A stretch of 20,763 nt of DNA from contig JAKBBS010000044.1 of assembly GCA_021808425.1 (NCBI GenBank), positions 1 to 20,763 of the forward strand. The letters run 5' to 3'. The stretch is from Actinomycetes bacterium. GTDB lineage: Bacteria; Actinomycetota; Acidimicrobiia; Acidimicrobiales; Palsa-688. Both the position numbers and the translations under genes were made by a program. Below, one piece after another: positions 1 through 8,938 of this stretch (the stretch's first letter is position 1; every line of letters starts with the position of its first letter). Below the pieces are notes generated by a model. That model saw only the letters and a list, made by a program, of their open reading frames with translations, ran no database searches and was not told where the DNA came from.

Positions 1-2
1 CC

Positions 3-1772
3 TCACTGACCCCTGAGCTGATCCAGTCTCAGTCTTTTACGTCTGCGTTCCGAGGTTTGGACCCAGGGGAGGTCCGCGCCTTTCTCGCTCGGGTAGCCAC
101 TGATGTGCGGGCGTGGAGGGAACGCGCAGAGCACCTCGAGTCGGTTTGGCGTTCCGCAGAGGAGCGGGCGGCGCGGCCGCCGGTGCTTGACGAGGAAGCT
201 CTGATAGACGCAGTCGGCGACGAGACAGCGAGCGTGCTCCGCACGGCCAGGGCTGCTGCGGCAGAGCTTCGCGCAAAGGCGGCAGCTGACGCCGAACAGC
301 GCATGTCCGATTCACGGGCCGAGGCCGAAGCGCTTCTTGCTGACGCGAAGGCTCAAGCCGAAAGCTTGATCGACAAAGCGGAACAAGATGTCGAAGCGAT
401 GAGAAATGATTGCGCCGCGTCGGTCGACGAGAAGCTGCGTGAGTCAGAGGAGTCTGCCTCCAAATTGCTCGAGAAAGCTCAAAGCGACGCCGCGGAGCTT
501 TTGGAACGGTCCCGAAACGAAGCAGCGGCCATAGCTGCGAAAGCCGAACAGGACCGCCTGGTGCTTATCGAGGGCGCGAACGCCAACCGCGAACGGATCC
601 TGGAGGACCTTGCGCGTCGCCGGCGGGTGGCTACTGTGCAGATCGAGCAGCTCCGAGCTGGGCGCGAGCGGCTGATCGACAGCTACGCCCTGGTTCGAAG
701 GACCCTCGACGACGTGCAGTCGGAACTGGCACGAGCAGACGCTGAGGCCAGAGCGGCCGCAGATGCAGTCGGGAGGCGCCTTCGCGGCGAGGTCGGAGAG
801 CCGGTGTCCATCGAGCCGCCCTCGATTGAGCCGGGCGCCGATGAGCCTGGCGGTAGCGTCGAGGCGGCGAGCGTTGGCGCTACTGGTAGTGCAGTCGACG
901 AGCTCTTCGCTCGGATCAGAGCCAACCGCAGTGAAGCTCCGCCCGAAGCGGAGATGAAGACCGGGGCTGAACCTGCTTCAGATGAGACGGCCGTCGGCGA
1001 CGACAAGAGTCTCGCTCTTAGCGATGAACCCGACGACGCTATATCCGACGAGGAAGAGTCGCTTCTCCAGAGACGCGAGTCGGCTGTCGGAGAGTTGGAG
1101 ATGGTTCTGACGAGGTCGCTGAAGCGAGCGCTGCAAGACGAGCAGAACGATCTGCTCGACAAGCTTCGTCTCCTGAGCGGGGACCTGAACGCCGAGGCGC
1201 TTCTCGGAGTCGAGGAAGCCCAGGTGGCGAACTACGTCACTATCGTGGCGCCCCTACTTTCACAGGCTGCCGCCAAAGGGTCGGCGTTCGCCGCGCAATG
1301 CCTCGAGACGTCGGGCTCCGACGGGCCGGACCAAGGCGGGTCGACTCCCGTAGACGATCTCGCAGACACGTGCGCGAAGGGCCTCGCGACCACGCTTCGC
1401 CGCCGCCTCGAGCAAGCCATCGAGTCCGTCTCTGCCGACGGACCAGCTGGTCACGTGGAGGACCGCGAGGTACTCGTCGAGGCTATAGGGTCCGCCTATC
1501 GCGAGTGGAAATCGCAGCGCATCGAACGCCTCGGAGGAGATGCGCTTTGCGCGGCGTTCTCGAGAGGTACCTGGAGCACGGTACCGGGAGGGGTGGCTCT
1601 GCGGTGGATCGTCGACGACCCCGACGGTCCATGCCCGGACTGCGACGACGATGCACTGGCCGGCGAGCTGCTCAAGCCGGAGGAGTTTCCGACCGGTCAG
1701 CTTCACCCGCCCGCCCACAGCGGGTGCCGTTGTCTGTTAGTTCCGGTGGCGGTGGCTGCATCACAGCCGTGA
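3..1772 (+). CDS. DivIVA-domain coiled-coil protein with phage-head-type Cys/His C-terminus (5' end outside window)
   Basis: The frame stays open to the left edge, so the true start lies upstream. The residues before the first possible TTG (nt 57) read LTPELIQSQSFTSAFRG and continue LDPGEVRAFLARV, which is the DivIVA N-terminal signature. A long Ala/Glu/Arg-rich coiled coil follows (roughly nt 120-780), then an acidic, low-complexity linker. The C-terminal part holds CPDC (nt 1632-1643) and HSGCRC (nt 1716-1733), a pattern typical of the C-terminus of SPP1 gp7/Mu F-like minor head proteins (CPxC...PxHxxCRC). DivIVA-like proteins bind curved membrane and organise polar growth or septation; the job of the C-terminal module is unknown. 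The gene lies 25 bp upstream of the UPF0182 gene on the same strand and is probably co-transcribed with it. The DivIVA call is firm; the head-protein resemblance rests on motif pattern only. Confidence 0.85.
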   Translation, partial: SLTPELIQSQSFTSAFRGLDPGEVRAFLARVATDVRAWRERAEHLESVWRSAEERAARPPVLDEEALIDAVGDETASVLRTARAAAAELRAKAAADAEQRMSDSRAEAEALLADAKAQAESLIDKAEQDVEAMRNDCAASVDEKLRESEESASKLLEKAQSDAAELLERSRNEAAAIAAKAEQDRLVLIEGANANRERILEDLARRRRVATVQIEQLRAGRERLIDSYALVRRTLDDVQSELARADAEARAAADAVGRRLRGEVGEPVSIEPPSIEPGADEPGGSVEAASVGATGSAVDELFARIRANRSEAPPEAEMKTGAEPASDETAVGDDKSLALSDEPDDAISDEEESLLQRRESAVGELEMVLTRSLKRALQDEQNDLLDKLRLLSGDLNAEALLGVEEAQVANYVTIVAPLLSQAAAKGSAFAAQCLETSGSDGPDQGGSTPVDDLADTCAKGLATTLRRRLEQAIESVSADGPAGHVEDREVLVEAIGSAYREWKSQRIERLGGDALCAAFSRGTWSTVPGGVALRWIVDDPDGPCPDCDDDALAGELLKPEEFPTGQLHPPAHSGCRCLLVPVAVAASQP

Positions 1773-1797
1773 TGACCCTGTAGGCTCGGCGGCGCCG

Positions 1798-4700
1798 ATG
1801 CGTACGCCCCCAGAATTCAGCCGTAGGATCCCTCGCGCTTCTAGAAAGTTGCGGATAGGCCTGATCGCCGCTGCCGTGGTGATCATCATCTTGATCCTTT
1901 CGCTGCGCAGTCTCGCAATCCTTTGGACCGACTACCTGTGGTTCGACTCGGTCCACTTCGCTGGCGTGTTCCGGACGATCATCGCGACCGAGATCGTCCT
2001 GTCCGTCGTGTTTATCGCCGTGTTCTTCGTGCTTCTCTTCGCGAGTCTCACAGTTGCGCACAAGCTCGCTCCCGGCGATTCGGAGGTCGGGCCGCTCAGC
2101 GAGTTCGTCATAAGGTACCGGTTGTTTGCGGCGCCGCGAGCCGGCCGTCTACGGCTCGTCGCCAGCCTCGTTTTCGCGGTCCTCGGGGGTATCGGGGCTG
2201 ACAGGCAGTGGAAGAACTGGGACATGTTCCGCTACCAGGTCAGCTTCCACATCGTCGATCCCCAATTTCACAAGGACGTTTCCTTTTACGTCTTCTCACT
2301 TCCGTTCATAAGCTTCCTGATCAGCTGGGCCTTCGACGCGATCGTCGTAACTCTGATCGTCACAGCCGTCGCCTATTTCCTGAACGGCGGCATAGTTCCT
2401 CAGGCTCGCATCGGGCGGGTGCGTCCGTCGGTCAAAGCCCACCTGTCGGTCCTGCTCGGGATCCTGGCGTTGATCAAGGCGGTCGCCTACTACTACAACC
2501 GTCTGGCGCTCGTGCTTTCCCGATCCCACATCGTCAACGGCGCCACGGCCACGAGCGTTCATGCAAGCGCACCCGCAAAGTTCTTGCTGATGGTGATAGC
2601 CGTAATCGCAGCTTTGCTGTTCCTTGCAAACATACGCCAGCGCGGTTGGGTCCTCCCTGCGGTGGGCGTGGCGCTGTGGGCGTTGGTGTCGCTTCTGGCG
2701 GGCACCGTGTACCCGGCTCTATACCAGTCGCTCAACGTCAACCCGTCCGAGTTGACCAAGGAGTCGATCTACATCCAACGCAACATCGACGCGACGAGAG
2801 CGGCATACGGGATCAACAACGTCAACGTCGTCGGCGGCTACAACTACAGTCCGACGGTAACGACATCCGAGATCCAAGGGTCATCTGCTCAGGCTCAGGT
2901 CAATCGCCAGACGCTCTCGAATATTCGCCTCCTCGACCCCTCGGTCAATATCGTCAATACGATTGACAAGTTCCAGGCACTGCGATCCTATTACTCGTTC
3001 AACTCGCTTTATCTCGACCGCTACCAGCTCAACGTCAATGGAACAACCCAACAGACCGCCACTATCACTTCGGTAAGGGAGCTCAACAGCCAGGTTCCGT
3101 CCGGTTTCGTCAACCAGCACCTCGAGTACACGCACGGCTACGGAGCGGTCGCCGTTCCCGTCGGCCAGGCCGGTGTTACCTCGTCGGGCAACCCGAACTT
3201 CGTGCTTTCCGGTCTTCCCGCTAGCGCATCGGACCCTTCGCTTCAGCTCAGCGAGAAGGGCTCACAGATCTATTTCGACGACAACCCGGCTGACACCGGC
3301 TATGTCATAGCGAACTCCCAAACCCCCGAGTTGGACTACGAGAGCACCACTGGAGCTCAGATCACGAACCACTACTCCGGGTCGGGAGGCGTCAACGCCG
3401 GCAGCCTCGTGCGTCGGGCGGCGTTCGCCTTGCGCTTCGGGGACGCGAACTTCGTACTCTCGGGGCAGATCACGCCGTCGTCAAAGGTCATCTTCTACCG
3501 CAACGTCTCCCAACGGGTGGCGAAAGTGGCGCCGTTCCTGCAACTCGGCTCGAACCCGTATGCGGTGGTTCTCAACGGGAACACCTACTGGGTGCTGAAC
3601 GCCTACACCACGTCCAACAACTACCCGTACTCCCAGGAGGCGAATCTCGACGGCCTCCCCCTCACAAGCGGGTTGCAATCGAACTTCAACTACGTACGTA
3701 ACTCGGTGAAGGTCGTGGTCAACGCTTACAACGGGAGCATGTACTTCTTCGACATGGGAACCGGTGATCCGATCCTCCAGGTCTACGAGCGGATCTTCCC
3801 GGGTCTCTTCACGCCTGTGTCCCTTGCCGACAAGCTGGTGCCGGGTATAACCGCACACTGGCGCTACCCGGAGAACCTGTTCCAGGTCCAGACCAACATG
3901 TACGGCAAGTACCATCTTAACACCGCCGCTGCCTTCTACAGCCAGGCGCAGGCGTGGGCGGTGTCGCCGGACCCCGGCAGCGGTCCTCTCAACTCGACGC
4001 CCGTCGGCCAGACGATCATCGGAGCCAACGGCCAGTTGACGTCTGCCGTCGCTCGTCTCCAGCCTCAGTATGTAGAGGCGGCACTCCCAGATACTAAGCA
4101 GCCAGGCGTGAATTTCTCCTTGCTGACCCCGTTCGTGCCGATCTCCGCTTCCGGCTCTAGTCAGAACCTGACGGCCTTCATGATGGGCTCGTCCAACCAG
4201 GGAACCTACGGTCAGTTGACTCTCTACCAGCTTCCGGCGGGTGAAACCATCGACGGTCCTGGACTGATTTCAAATGCTATTAAGTCAAACGCCGCGATCT
4301 CGCGTGAGCTGACGCTCTACAATCAGAACGGCTCGGAGGTAGAGCTGGGCGAGGTCGACATCGTCCCAATCGACAACTCGTTGCTCTACGTGGAACCCAT
4401 CTTCGTCGAATCGACGGCGGCCCATATTCCAACCCTCGATGACGTCGTGGTTGTCTACAACAACACGGCGTACCACAGCTCGAATGCTTCAGTCGACGCC
4501 GCTCTTTGCCAGATCACGAACCCGGACGGCAGCCAGCCATTCAGCAACTACTGCAATACGGCGGCCGCCCAGAACCCGACTATCACGCCGTCAAGCGGAT
4601 CGGGGTCTTCGGCCTCTACCTCGCCGACCACGCTGTCCCCGACACCGACCACGGTGCCGATACCTGCAGCCGGTTCCACCGTCTCTTCGCTTCTTGCACA

Positions 4701-4902
4701 GGCAAACGCCGACCTGGACAACGCACAAGCTGCCCTCCAAGCAGGTGATCTCGGTACCTACCAGGCCGACGTTAACGCTGCGAGGATCGCAATCCAGCAG
4801 GCGAACAAGCTCCCTGCAAGTGCGGCCGGTTCCTCCTCGACAACGGTTGCTCCGTCGACGACGGTTGCTCCCACCACGACGACGACAGCTCCGTCGGGAT
4901 AG
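1798..4902 (+). CDS. UPF0182 (COG1615) family multi-pass membrane protein
   Basis: This 1034-residue protein begins with a short basic segment and has about seven hydrophobic helices in its first 310 residues (near residues 19-41, 56-84, 112-130, 166-195, 213-230, 260-278 and 283-305). A large, probably extracytoplasmic, region rich in Asn, Tyr and Ser follows. Motifs such as DYLWFDSVHF and HWRYPENLFQVQTNMYGKYH are characteristic of UPF0182, a family common in actinobacteria with no settled biochemical role. The tail (last ~110 residues) is Ser/Thr/Pro-rich with a short helical Ala/Gln segment, as is usual for this family. The start is ATG with no strong Shine-Dalgarno sequence. The length matches family members of about 900-1050 residues. 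Confidence 0.93.
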   Translation: MRTPPEFSRRIPRASRKLRIGLIAAAVVIIILILSLRSLAILWTDYLWFDSVHFAGVFRTIIATEIVLSVVFIAVFFVLLFASLTVAHKLAPGDSEVGPLSEFVIRYRLFAAPRAGRLRLVASLVFAVLGGIGADRQWKNWDMFRYQVSFHIVDPQFHKDVSFYVFSLPFISFLISWAFDAIVVTLIVTAVAYFLNGGIVPQARIGRVRPSVKAHLSVLLGILALIKAVAYYYNRLALVLSRSHIVNGATATSVHASAPAKFLLMVIAVIAALLFLANIRQRGWVLPAVGVALWALVSLLAGTVYPALYQSLNVNPSELTKESIYIQRNIDATRAAYGINNVNVVGGYNYSPTVTTSEIQGSSAQAQVNRQTLSNIRLLDPSVNIVNTIDKFQALRSYYSFNSLYLDRYQLNVNGTTQQTATITSVRELNSQVPSGFVNQHLEYTHGYGAVAVPVGQAGVTSSGNPNFVLSGLPASASDPSLQLSEKGSQIYFDDNPADTGYVIANSQTPELDYESTTGAQITNHYSGSGGVNAGSLVRRAAFALRFGDANFVLSGQITPSSKVIFYRNVSQRVAKVAPFLQLGSNPYAVVLNGNTYWVLNAYTTSNNYPYSQEANLDGLPLTSGLQSNFNYVRNSVKVVVNAYNGSMYFFDMGTGDPILQVYERIFPGLFTPVSLADKLVPGITAHWRYPENLFQVQTNMYGKYHLNTAAAFYSQAQAWAVSPDPGSGPLNSTPVGQTIIGANGQLTSAVARLQPQYVEAALPDTKQPGVNFSLLTPFVPISASGSSQNLTAFMMGSSNQGTYGQLTLYQLPAGETIDGPGLISNAIKSNAAISRELTLYNQNGSEVELGEVDIVPIDNSLLYVEPIFVESTAAHIPTLDDVVVVYNNTAYHSSNASVDAALCQITNPDGSQPFSNYCNTAAAQNPTITPSSGSGSSASTSPTTLSPTPTTVPIPAAGSTVSSLLAQANADLDNAQAALQAGDLGTYQADVNAARIAIQQANKLPASAAGSSSTTVAPSTTVAPTTTTTAPSG

Positions 4903-4918
4903 CTTTAGGGCGGATCGC

Positions 4919-6157
4919 TCAGCGCCCGCTCAGCACCCGGTCGGCTATGTAGCGGCCGATGGCCAGCGCCGACGTAGCAGCGGGGGAGGGGGCGTTGATC
5001 ACCGAGACGACGTTGCCTCCTTCCCCAAAGCGCTCCACGACGAAGTCGTCGATTAGCGCGCCGTTTGGCCCGATCGCCTGGGCCCGCACTCCGGCAGGGC
5101 CTCGGATCACGTCGCCGACAGTCAGTTCGGGTAAAAGTTGCGCCGCGCGGTCGACGAAGAGGCGTTTGGATAAGGATCCCGCCAGCTCGTGCAAGCCGGC
5201 CCTCCAATTGGCCGCCGCCATGCGAAGGAACGCTGGCGAAGCGTAGGTCCGGGCAAGGTAACGCGGGTCAACGTCGCTCCAGCGGTACCCTTCCCTCGCT
5301 AACGCCAGTACCGCGTTCGGCCCTATGTCGACGGCGCCGCCCACGCGCTTGGTGAAATGAACCCCGAGAAATGGGTAGCGGGGGTCTGGGACAGGGTAGA
5401 TGAGCCCGCGCACGAGATGCGATCTGTCGGGATTCAGACGCCAGTACTCGCCGCGGAAGGCTACAATTGTCTCCGCCGGGCGATAGCCAGCAGATTCGGA
5501 CAACCGGTCGGCGTCAAGGCCCCCACAGATGATAACCCGGTCGGCGCATATCGGCTCCGGGGTGTCAGCGCCCTCGCCTGCTCCGGCGCCCCCTACCGCC
5601 CTGGCACCGACGACCAGCTCTGATCGAAGCCGACGGATCGAGGCGACGTCGAAGCCGAGACGCACGTCGACAAGGCCCGACCCGGCGATTGCACGTGCGA
5701 CAGCGCCGTAGTCGACGATCGCAGTCGAGGGCGAGTGAAGTGCGGCTATTCCTCCGGCGTGCGGCTCGATGTCCTCCAAGCCCGCACGATCGACCCGGCG
5801 TAAGTCGGGCACCATGTTCGCCCTTGCGCGTCGTTCGATCTCGTCGAGCGCCAGTAGTTCGTGTGGGTCGGTAGCCACGACTACCTTCCCGCAGCGCTCG
5901 AAGGCGATCCTGTGCTCGTCGCAGAACTCTTCGAGAAGCCTGCGCCCTGCGACGCACAGCTGCGCCTTGAGCGACCCTGGCTGGTAGTAGACGCCGGCGT
6001 GTACGACCCCGCTGTTGTGCGAGCTTTGATGGGCGGCGACCGCCGGCTCCTTGTCGAGCACGGTCACTCGTGCGGAAGTGTCGCGAGCCGCGAGTTCCCT
6101 CGCGGTGGCGAGGCCGACGATACCGGCGCCGATCACGACGGTGTGGCGTACTTTCAC
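4919..6157 (-). CDS. lhgO: L-2-hydroxyglutarate oxidase-like FAD-dependent oxidoreductase (LhgO family)
   Basis: The protein opens with a Rossmann FAD-binding strand, VVIGAGIVGLATARELA, followed by VLDKEP and AAHQSSHNSGVVHAGVYY. The last is the hallmark of the DAO/LhgO family, in which the His-containing loop holds the flavin. Further matches are YPVPDPRYPFLGVHFT and GPNAVLALAREGY. LhgO oxidises L-2-hydroxyglutarate to 2-oxoglutarate; the substrate here is inferred from the family. I choose a GTG start at 6157 (MKVRHTVVIGAG). The frame remains open to 6220, with an ATG at 6181, but the longer version overlaps the divergent gene that starts at 6192. The stop is 16 bp from the end of the convergent UPF0182 gene, with no visible terminator hairpin between them. 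Confidence 0.9.
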   Translation of the reverse strand: MKVRHTVVIGAGIVGLATARELAARDTSARVTVLDKEPAVAAHQSSHNSGVVHAGVYYQPGSLKAQLCVAGRRLLEEFCDEHRIAFERCGKVVVATDPHELLALDEIERRARANMVPDLRRVDRAGLEDIEPHAGGIAALHSPSTAIVDYGAVARAIAGSGLVDVRLGFDVASIRRLRSELVVGARAVGGAGAGEGADTPEPICADRVIICGGLDADRLSESAGYRPAETIVAFRGEYWRLNPDRSHLVRGLIYPVPDPRYPFLGVHFTKRVGGAVDIGPNAVLALAREGYRWSDVDPRYLARTYASPAFLRMAAANWRAGLHELAGSLSKRLFVDRAAQLLPELTVGDVIRGPAGVRAQAIGPNGALIDDFVVERFGEGGNVVSVINAPSPAATSALAIGRYIADRVLSGR

Positions 6158-6191
6158 TACTTCAGCATGACATCCCGACATACTGGGGAGC

Positions 6192-6902
6192 GTGGTTCCT
6201 GCTGCGATCGAAGGCCGCATCGGTTCATTCCTGAAGACTCTAGAGGCGAACCTCGGATCTCACCTGAGCGCCATGTACCTGGTAGGGGGCTTGGCGCTGG
6301 GCGATTTCAGCGAACGCTTCTCGAACGTGGATCTCGTCGTCGTAACTGACGGCCCGCTCGAAGCGGTCCCCCTCGAACGCCTACGCCGCGGCGAACGGGT
6401 CCTCGCTCGTGCGAAGCGGGACGGGTCCGTGTGGTACACCACCTGGGCGGAGATCGCCGACGAGGAGGCGACGCATGCGGACAAAGGACTCGACACTCCT
6501 CTCACCAGAGCCTTGCTTCGCGACGAGGCAGTCCCAGTCGTCGGGCCTGACTGGCCCGTGGTGGCCTACCGGGAAGCGGACCTGCGCTCGTGGTGCTCCT
6601 CCGAGTTCGCGGGGCTCGTAGCCGGCACCTCCGGAAAAACTATGGTGATGCGCAGCGACGTGACCCCGTTCGTCCTGCAGGCAGCAAGGCTCGCCGTGGG
6701 CGTCCTTCAAGGCAACGTGGTCTCCAAGTCAGAGGCGGCGGCCGCAGCAGCCAGACTCGTCCCGCATCATTTCAGGCGGATTCTCGCCGACTGCGGCGGC
6801 TTTCGAAAGGGCGCGTCGACTTCGATGTACTGGGGACCTTTCGAGCGTAAATACGATGTCCGGGAGCTGATCAAGCACCTTCAGGGCGTTGTGGGCGTCT
6901 AG
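6192..6902 (+). CDS. Nucleotidyltransferase-like protein (aminoglycoside adenylyltransferase-type fold, altered active site)
   Basis: This 236-residue protein has near its N-terminus YLVGGLALGDFSERFSNVDLVVV, which follows the G-G/S-x(5-12)-D-x-D pattern of polymerase-beta-type nucleotidyltransferases (usually GSxxxG...SDIDL). The first metal-binding Asp is Asn45 here; Asp47 is kept. The second half is helical, with a stretch resembling the C-terminal helical domain of AadA-like proteins. A start at GTG 6192 is the only option before Met28, although its GGGGAG is only one base away. The 3' end meets the convergent gene so that CTAG (6899-6902) supplies both stop codons. The function is uncertain: it could be a divergent enzyme, a substrate-binding relic, or an antitoxin-like pseudoenzyme. 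No resistance role should be assumed. Confidence 0.6.
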   Translation: MVPAAIEGRIGSFLKTLEANLGSHLSAMYLVGGLALGDFSERFSNVDLVVVTDGPLEAVPLERLRRGERVLARAKRDGSVWYTTWAEIADEEATHADKGLDTPLTRALLRDEAVPVVGPDWPVVAYREADLRSWCSSEFAGLVAGTSGKTMVMRSDVTPFVLQAARLAVGVLQGNVVSKSEAAAAAARLVPHHFRRILADCGGFRKGASTSMYWGPFERKYDVRELIKHLQGVVGV

Positions 6903-8263
6903 AGCTGCTCGTCCGTGTGCATGTGCCCGAGGCAGTGTCTCAGACATTCTTCCAGCCCAGGGTGTCTGAACGGATGCCCGACAGCGGTCAGCCGGGTGGG
7001 GAGAACCCTCTGGCTGGCTGCGGCGACCTCCTTGGCCCCATCGGCGCCTAGGAGCAAGCGCGGTCCGATCGGGGGCACCGCCAGGACCGCCGGACGGTGC
7101 AGCACCATGGCGAGCGTGGCGGTGTAGTCCGTGTTGCGAACCGGCTCCGGTGCTACGGCATTTATCGGTCCGTCGATCGCGTCGTCCATGAGGCTGTGCA
7201 GGTAGACGTCGAGCAGGTCGTCGAGGCCGATCCATGCCATCCACTGACGGCCGTTTCCGAGGCGACCGCCGAGTCCGGCGGCGAACAGGGGCCGCAGCAA
7301 GGCGAGCGCCCCGCCGCTCGGGGACTGGACGATTCCTGTGCGGACCTTGACTACCCGGGTGTTGCCGCCAGCAGCGGCGTCGGCTGCCGCTTCCCAAGCG
7401 TCGACCACGTCTGCAAGGAAGCCGTCCCCGCGCCCGGAGGTCTCGGTGAGCTCCTCGTCGCCGCGGTCAGCTCCGTAGATGCCGATCGCGGACGCCGATA
7501 CGAAGGTCTTGACACCGCTCTTCGCTGCCAGCTGCGCCAAAAGACGCGTGGGCGTCACCCGACTGTCGTAGATCGCATCTTTGTGCGACTGGCTGAAGCG
7601 GCCCGCGATGGGCGCCCCGGCGAGATGCACCACCGTGTCCACACCTTCAAGTAGGTCCTCGGCCGGACCCTGCGGATCCCACCGACGGGCCGGAGGATGA
7701 GTGTCCCCCCGGACAAGCGACACGACGGTATGACCGCCGGTACTAAGCATGGCACTCAATGCCGAGCCGACCAACCCCGAGGATCCCGTCATCGCGACCG
7801 TGAGCCGCTTCTGCGTGGACGTACCCCATCGATTGTGGGCAGCGAGATCGCCGGCGACCTGTCTGGCCCTGTAGCCAAACATCTGCTTAAGGAAACGGTC
7901 CGGGAGCCTCGTGCGGACCTCGTCCGTGAGTTGAGTACGACCACCTGGCAACTCGGAGAAGCTGTGCACGTGTCGCCACGTGAGCACTTGCCCCAGAACC
8001 GCTGTGTCGAGCACATCGGTAAAGCGTCGGCCGGCGACGTAGCCTGCCGGCTCGTGGCGTGCCCGCCAGGAGAGTCCAGCGGGCATGGAAAGGACGGCGA
8101 CGCCGTCTTCCAACGAGTCCGCTTCCCGTGCGACCGTGACCGGCTGCCACGGAGGCACGAGCCGGCGGATGGCCCCGCGACGGGCATGCCACGAGAAGAC
8201 ATCGTCTATGGGTGCGTCGAACGTCGCAACATGTTGGTAGACCACGCCTCCCACGATAAGCAA
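6899..8263 (-). CDS. SRPBCC domain fused to TIGR01777-family SDR epimerase (YfcH-like)
   Basis: Residues 1-~145 form a SRPBCC/cyclase-like lipid- or ligand-binding domain (YQHVATFDAPIDDVFSWHARRGAIRRLVPPW; LTWRHVHSF). From residue ~153 comes an extended-SDR Rossmann domain with TGSSGLVGSAL as the nucleotide-binding loop. VVHLAGAPIAGRFSQSHKDAI and SRVTPTRLLAQ then mark the TIGR01777 group. The family is named nucleoside-diphosphate-sugar epimerase-like but its substrate is not known. The N-terminal SRPBCC fusion is a common actinobacterial architecture. The first start is TTG at 8263; a GTG at 8254 would shorten the protein by only three residues. The 3' end overlaps the convergent gene by 4 nt. 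Confidence 0.88.
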   Translation of the reverse strand: MLIVGGVVYQHVATFDAPIDDVFSWHARRGAIRRLVPPWQPVTVAREADSLEDGVAVLSMPAGLSWRARHEPAGYVAGRRFTDVLDTAVLGQVLTWRHVHSFSELPGGRTQLTDEVRTRLPDRFLKQMFGYRARQVAGDLAAHNRWGTSTQKRLTVAMTGSSGLVGSALSAMLSTGGHTVVSLVRGDTHPPARRWDPQGPAEDLLEGVDTVVHLAGAPIAGRFSQSHKDAIYDSRVTPTRLLAQLAAKSGVKTFVSASAIGIYGADRGDEELTETSGRGDGFLADVVDAWEAAADAAAGGNTRVVKVRTGIVQSPSGGALALLRPLFAAGLGGRLGNGRQWMAWIGLDDLLDVYLHSLMDDAIDGPINAVAPEPVRNTDYTATLAMVLHRPAVLAVPPIGPRLLLGADGAKEVAAASQRVLPTRLTAVGHPFRHPGLEECLRHCLGHMHTDEQL

Positions 8264-8304
8264 CCTGTCGCCCTAACTATCGAGAGATTGTGATGCCCGC
8301 GGAA

Positions 8305-8322
8305 TAGTTGCGATCGCAACTA
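8305..8322. promoter_or_regulatory. 18-bp perfect palindrome upstream of yceI-like gene (candidate operator)
   Basis: TAGTTGCGATCGCAACTA is a perfect inverted repeat with no spacer, 48 bp before the YceI start codon and 41 bp before the divergent epimerase start. Its size and symmetry fit a dimeric repressor such as MarR-type proteins, which often accompany yceI genes. No such regulator is encoded in the window. The regulatory role is inferred; the palindrome itself is certain. Confidence 0.6.
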
Positions 8323-8370
8323 CGTTGAGGATCTCTGAGAGCAACTCATCCCGACAAAAGGAGAAACCCG

Positions 8371-8919
8371 ATGGCAGACGCTTCCGAGCTCACTGGCAAG
8401 TACAACCTGGATCCGGCCCATTCGCGTATCGGCTTCGTGGCCCGCCACGCCATGGTGACAAAGGTGCGCGGGTCGTTCAACGAGGTCCAAGGTACCGGGT
8501 ACTTGGATGTCGACAACCCCGCAGCGTCGACCATCGAGCTCGAAATCGAAGCCAAGAGCGTCGACACCCGGAACGCGGACCGCGACAACCATCTTCGCAG
8601 CAACGACTTCTTCGACATGGAGACCTATCCGAAGATCACTTTCAAGAGCACTGCGGTCTCCAAGGCCGGAGACGACACGTATACGGTCGTCGGTGACCTC
8701 ACCATTAAAGGAGTCACGAAGTCGATCAGCTTCGAGGCCGAACTGAGCGGTCCCGCGAAAGACCCGTGGGGTAACTCCCGTGTAGGCCTCGAAGGCCGCG
8801 TGGAGGTCAACCGAAAGGACTGGGGTATCTCTTTCAACGCTCCCCTCGAGACCGGCGGCGTCCTGGTCAGCGAGAAGGTAACCCTCGAGTTCGAGGTTTC
8901 GGCCGTCAAAGTAGGCTGA
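8371..8919 (+). CDS. YceI-family lipocalin-like protein
   Basis: This 182-residue protein has the YceI signatures YNLDPAHSRIGFVARHAMVTKVRGSF, SVDTRNADRDNHLRSNDFFDME and YPKITFKST, followed by GDLTIKGVTKSISFEAE and GLEGRVEVNRKDWGI. YceI proteins form an extended beta-barrel that binds polyisoprenoid-type lipids. This copy has no signal peptide and no membrane helix, so it is probably cytosolic. The ATG start is preceded by AAAGGAG at a good distance. It is a single-gene unit with its own regulatory region, including the 18-bp palindrome. Confidence 0.95.
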   Translation: MADASELTGKYNLDPAHSRIGFVARHAMVTKVRGSFNEVQGTGYLDVDNPAASTIELEIEAKSVDTRNADRDNHLRSNDFFDMETYPKITFKSTAVSKAGDDTYTVVGDLTIKGVTKSISFEAELSGPAKDPWGNSRVGLEGRVEVNRKDWGISFNAPLETGGVLVSEKVTLEFEVSAVKVG

Positions 8920-8938
8920 AGTCTCTGGCAGGCTGGTG

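Noticed and set aside
6158..6220. Longer start for the LhgO-like gene (to 6220)
   Set aside because: The extra residues precede the FAD-binding strand, have no family match and overlap the divergent gene; GTG 6157 gives the usual beginning.
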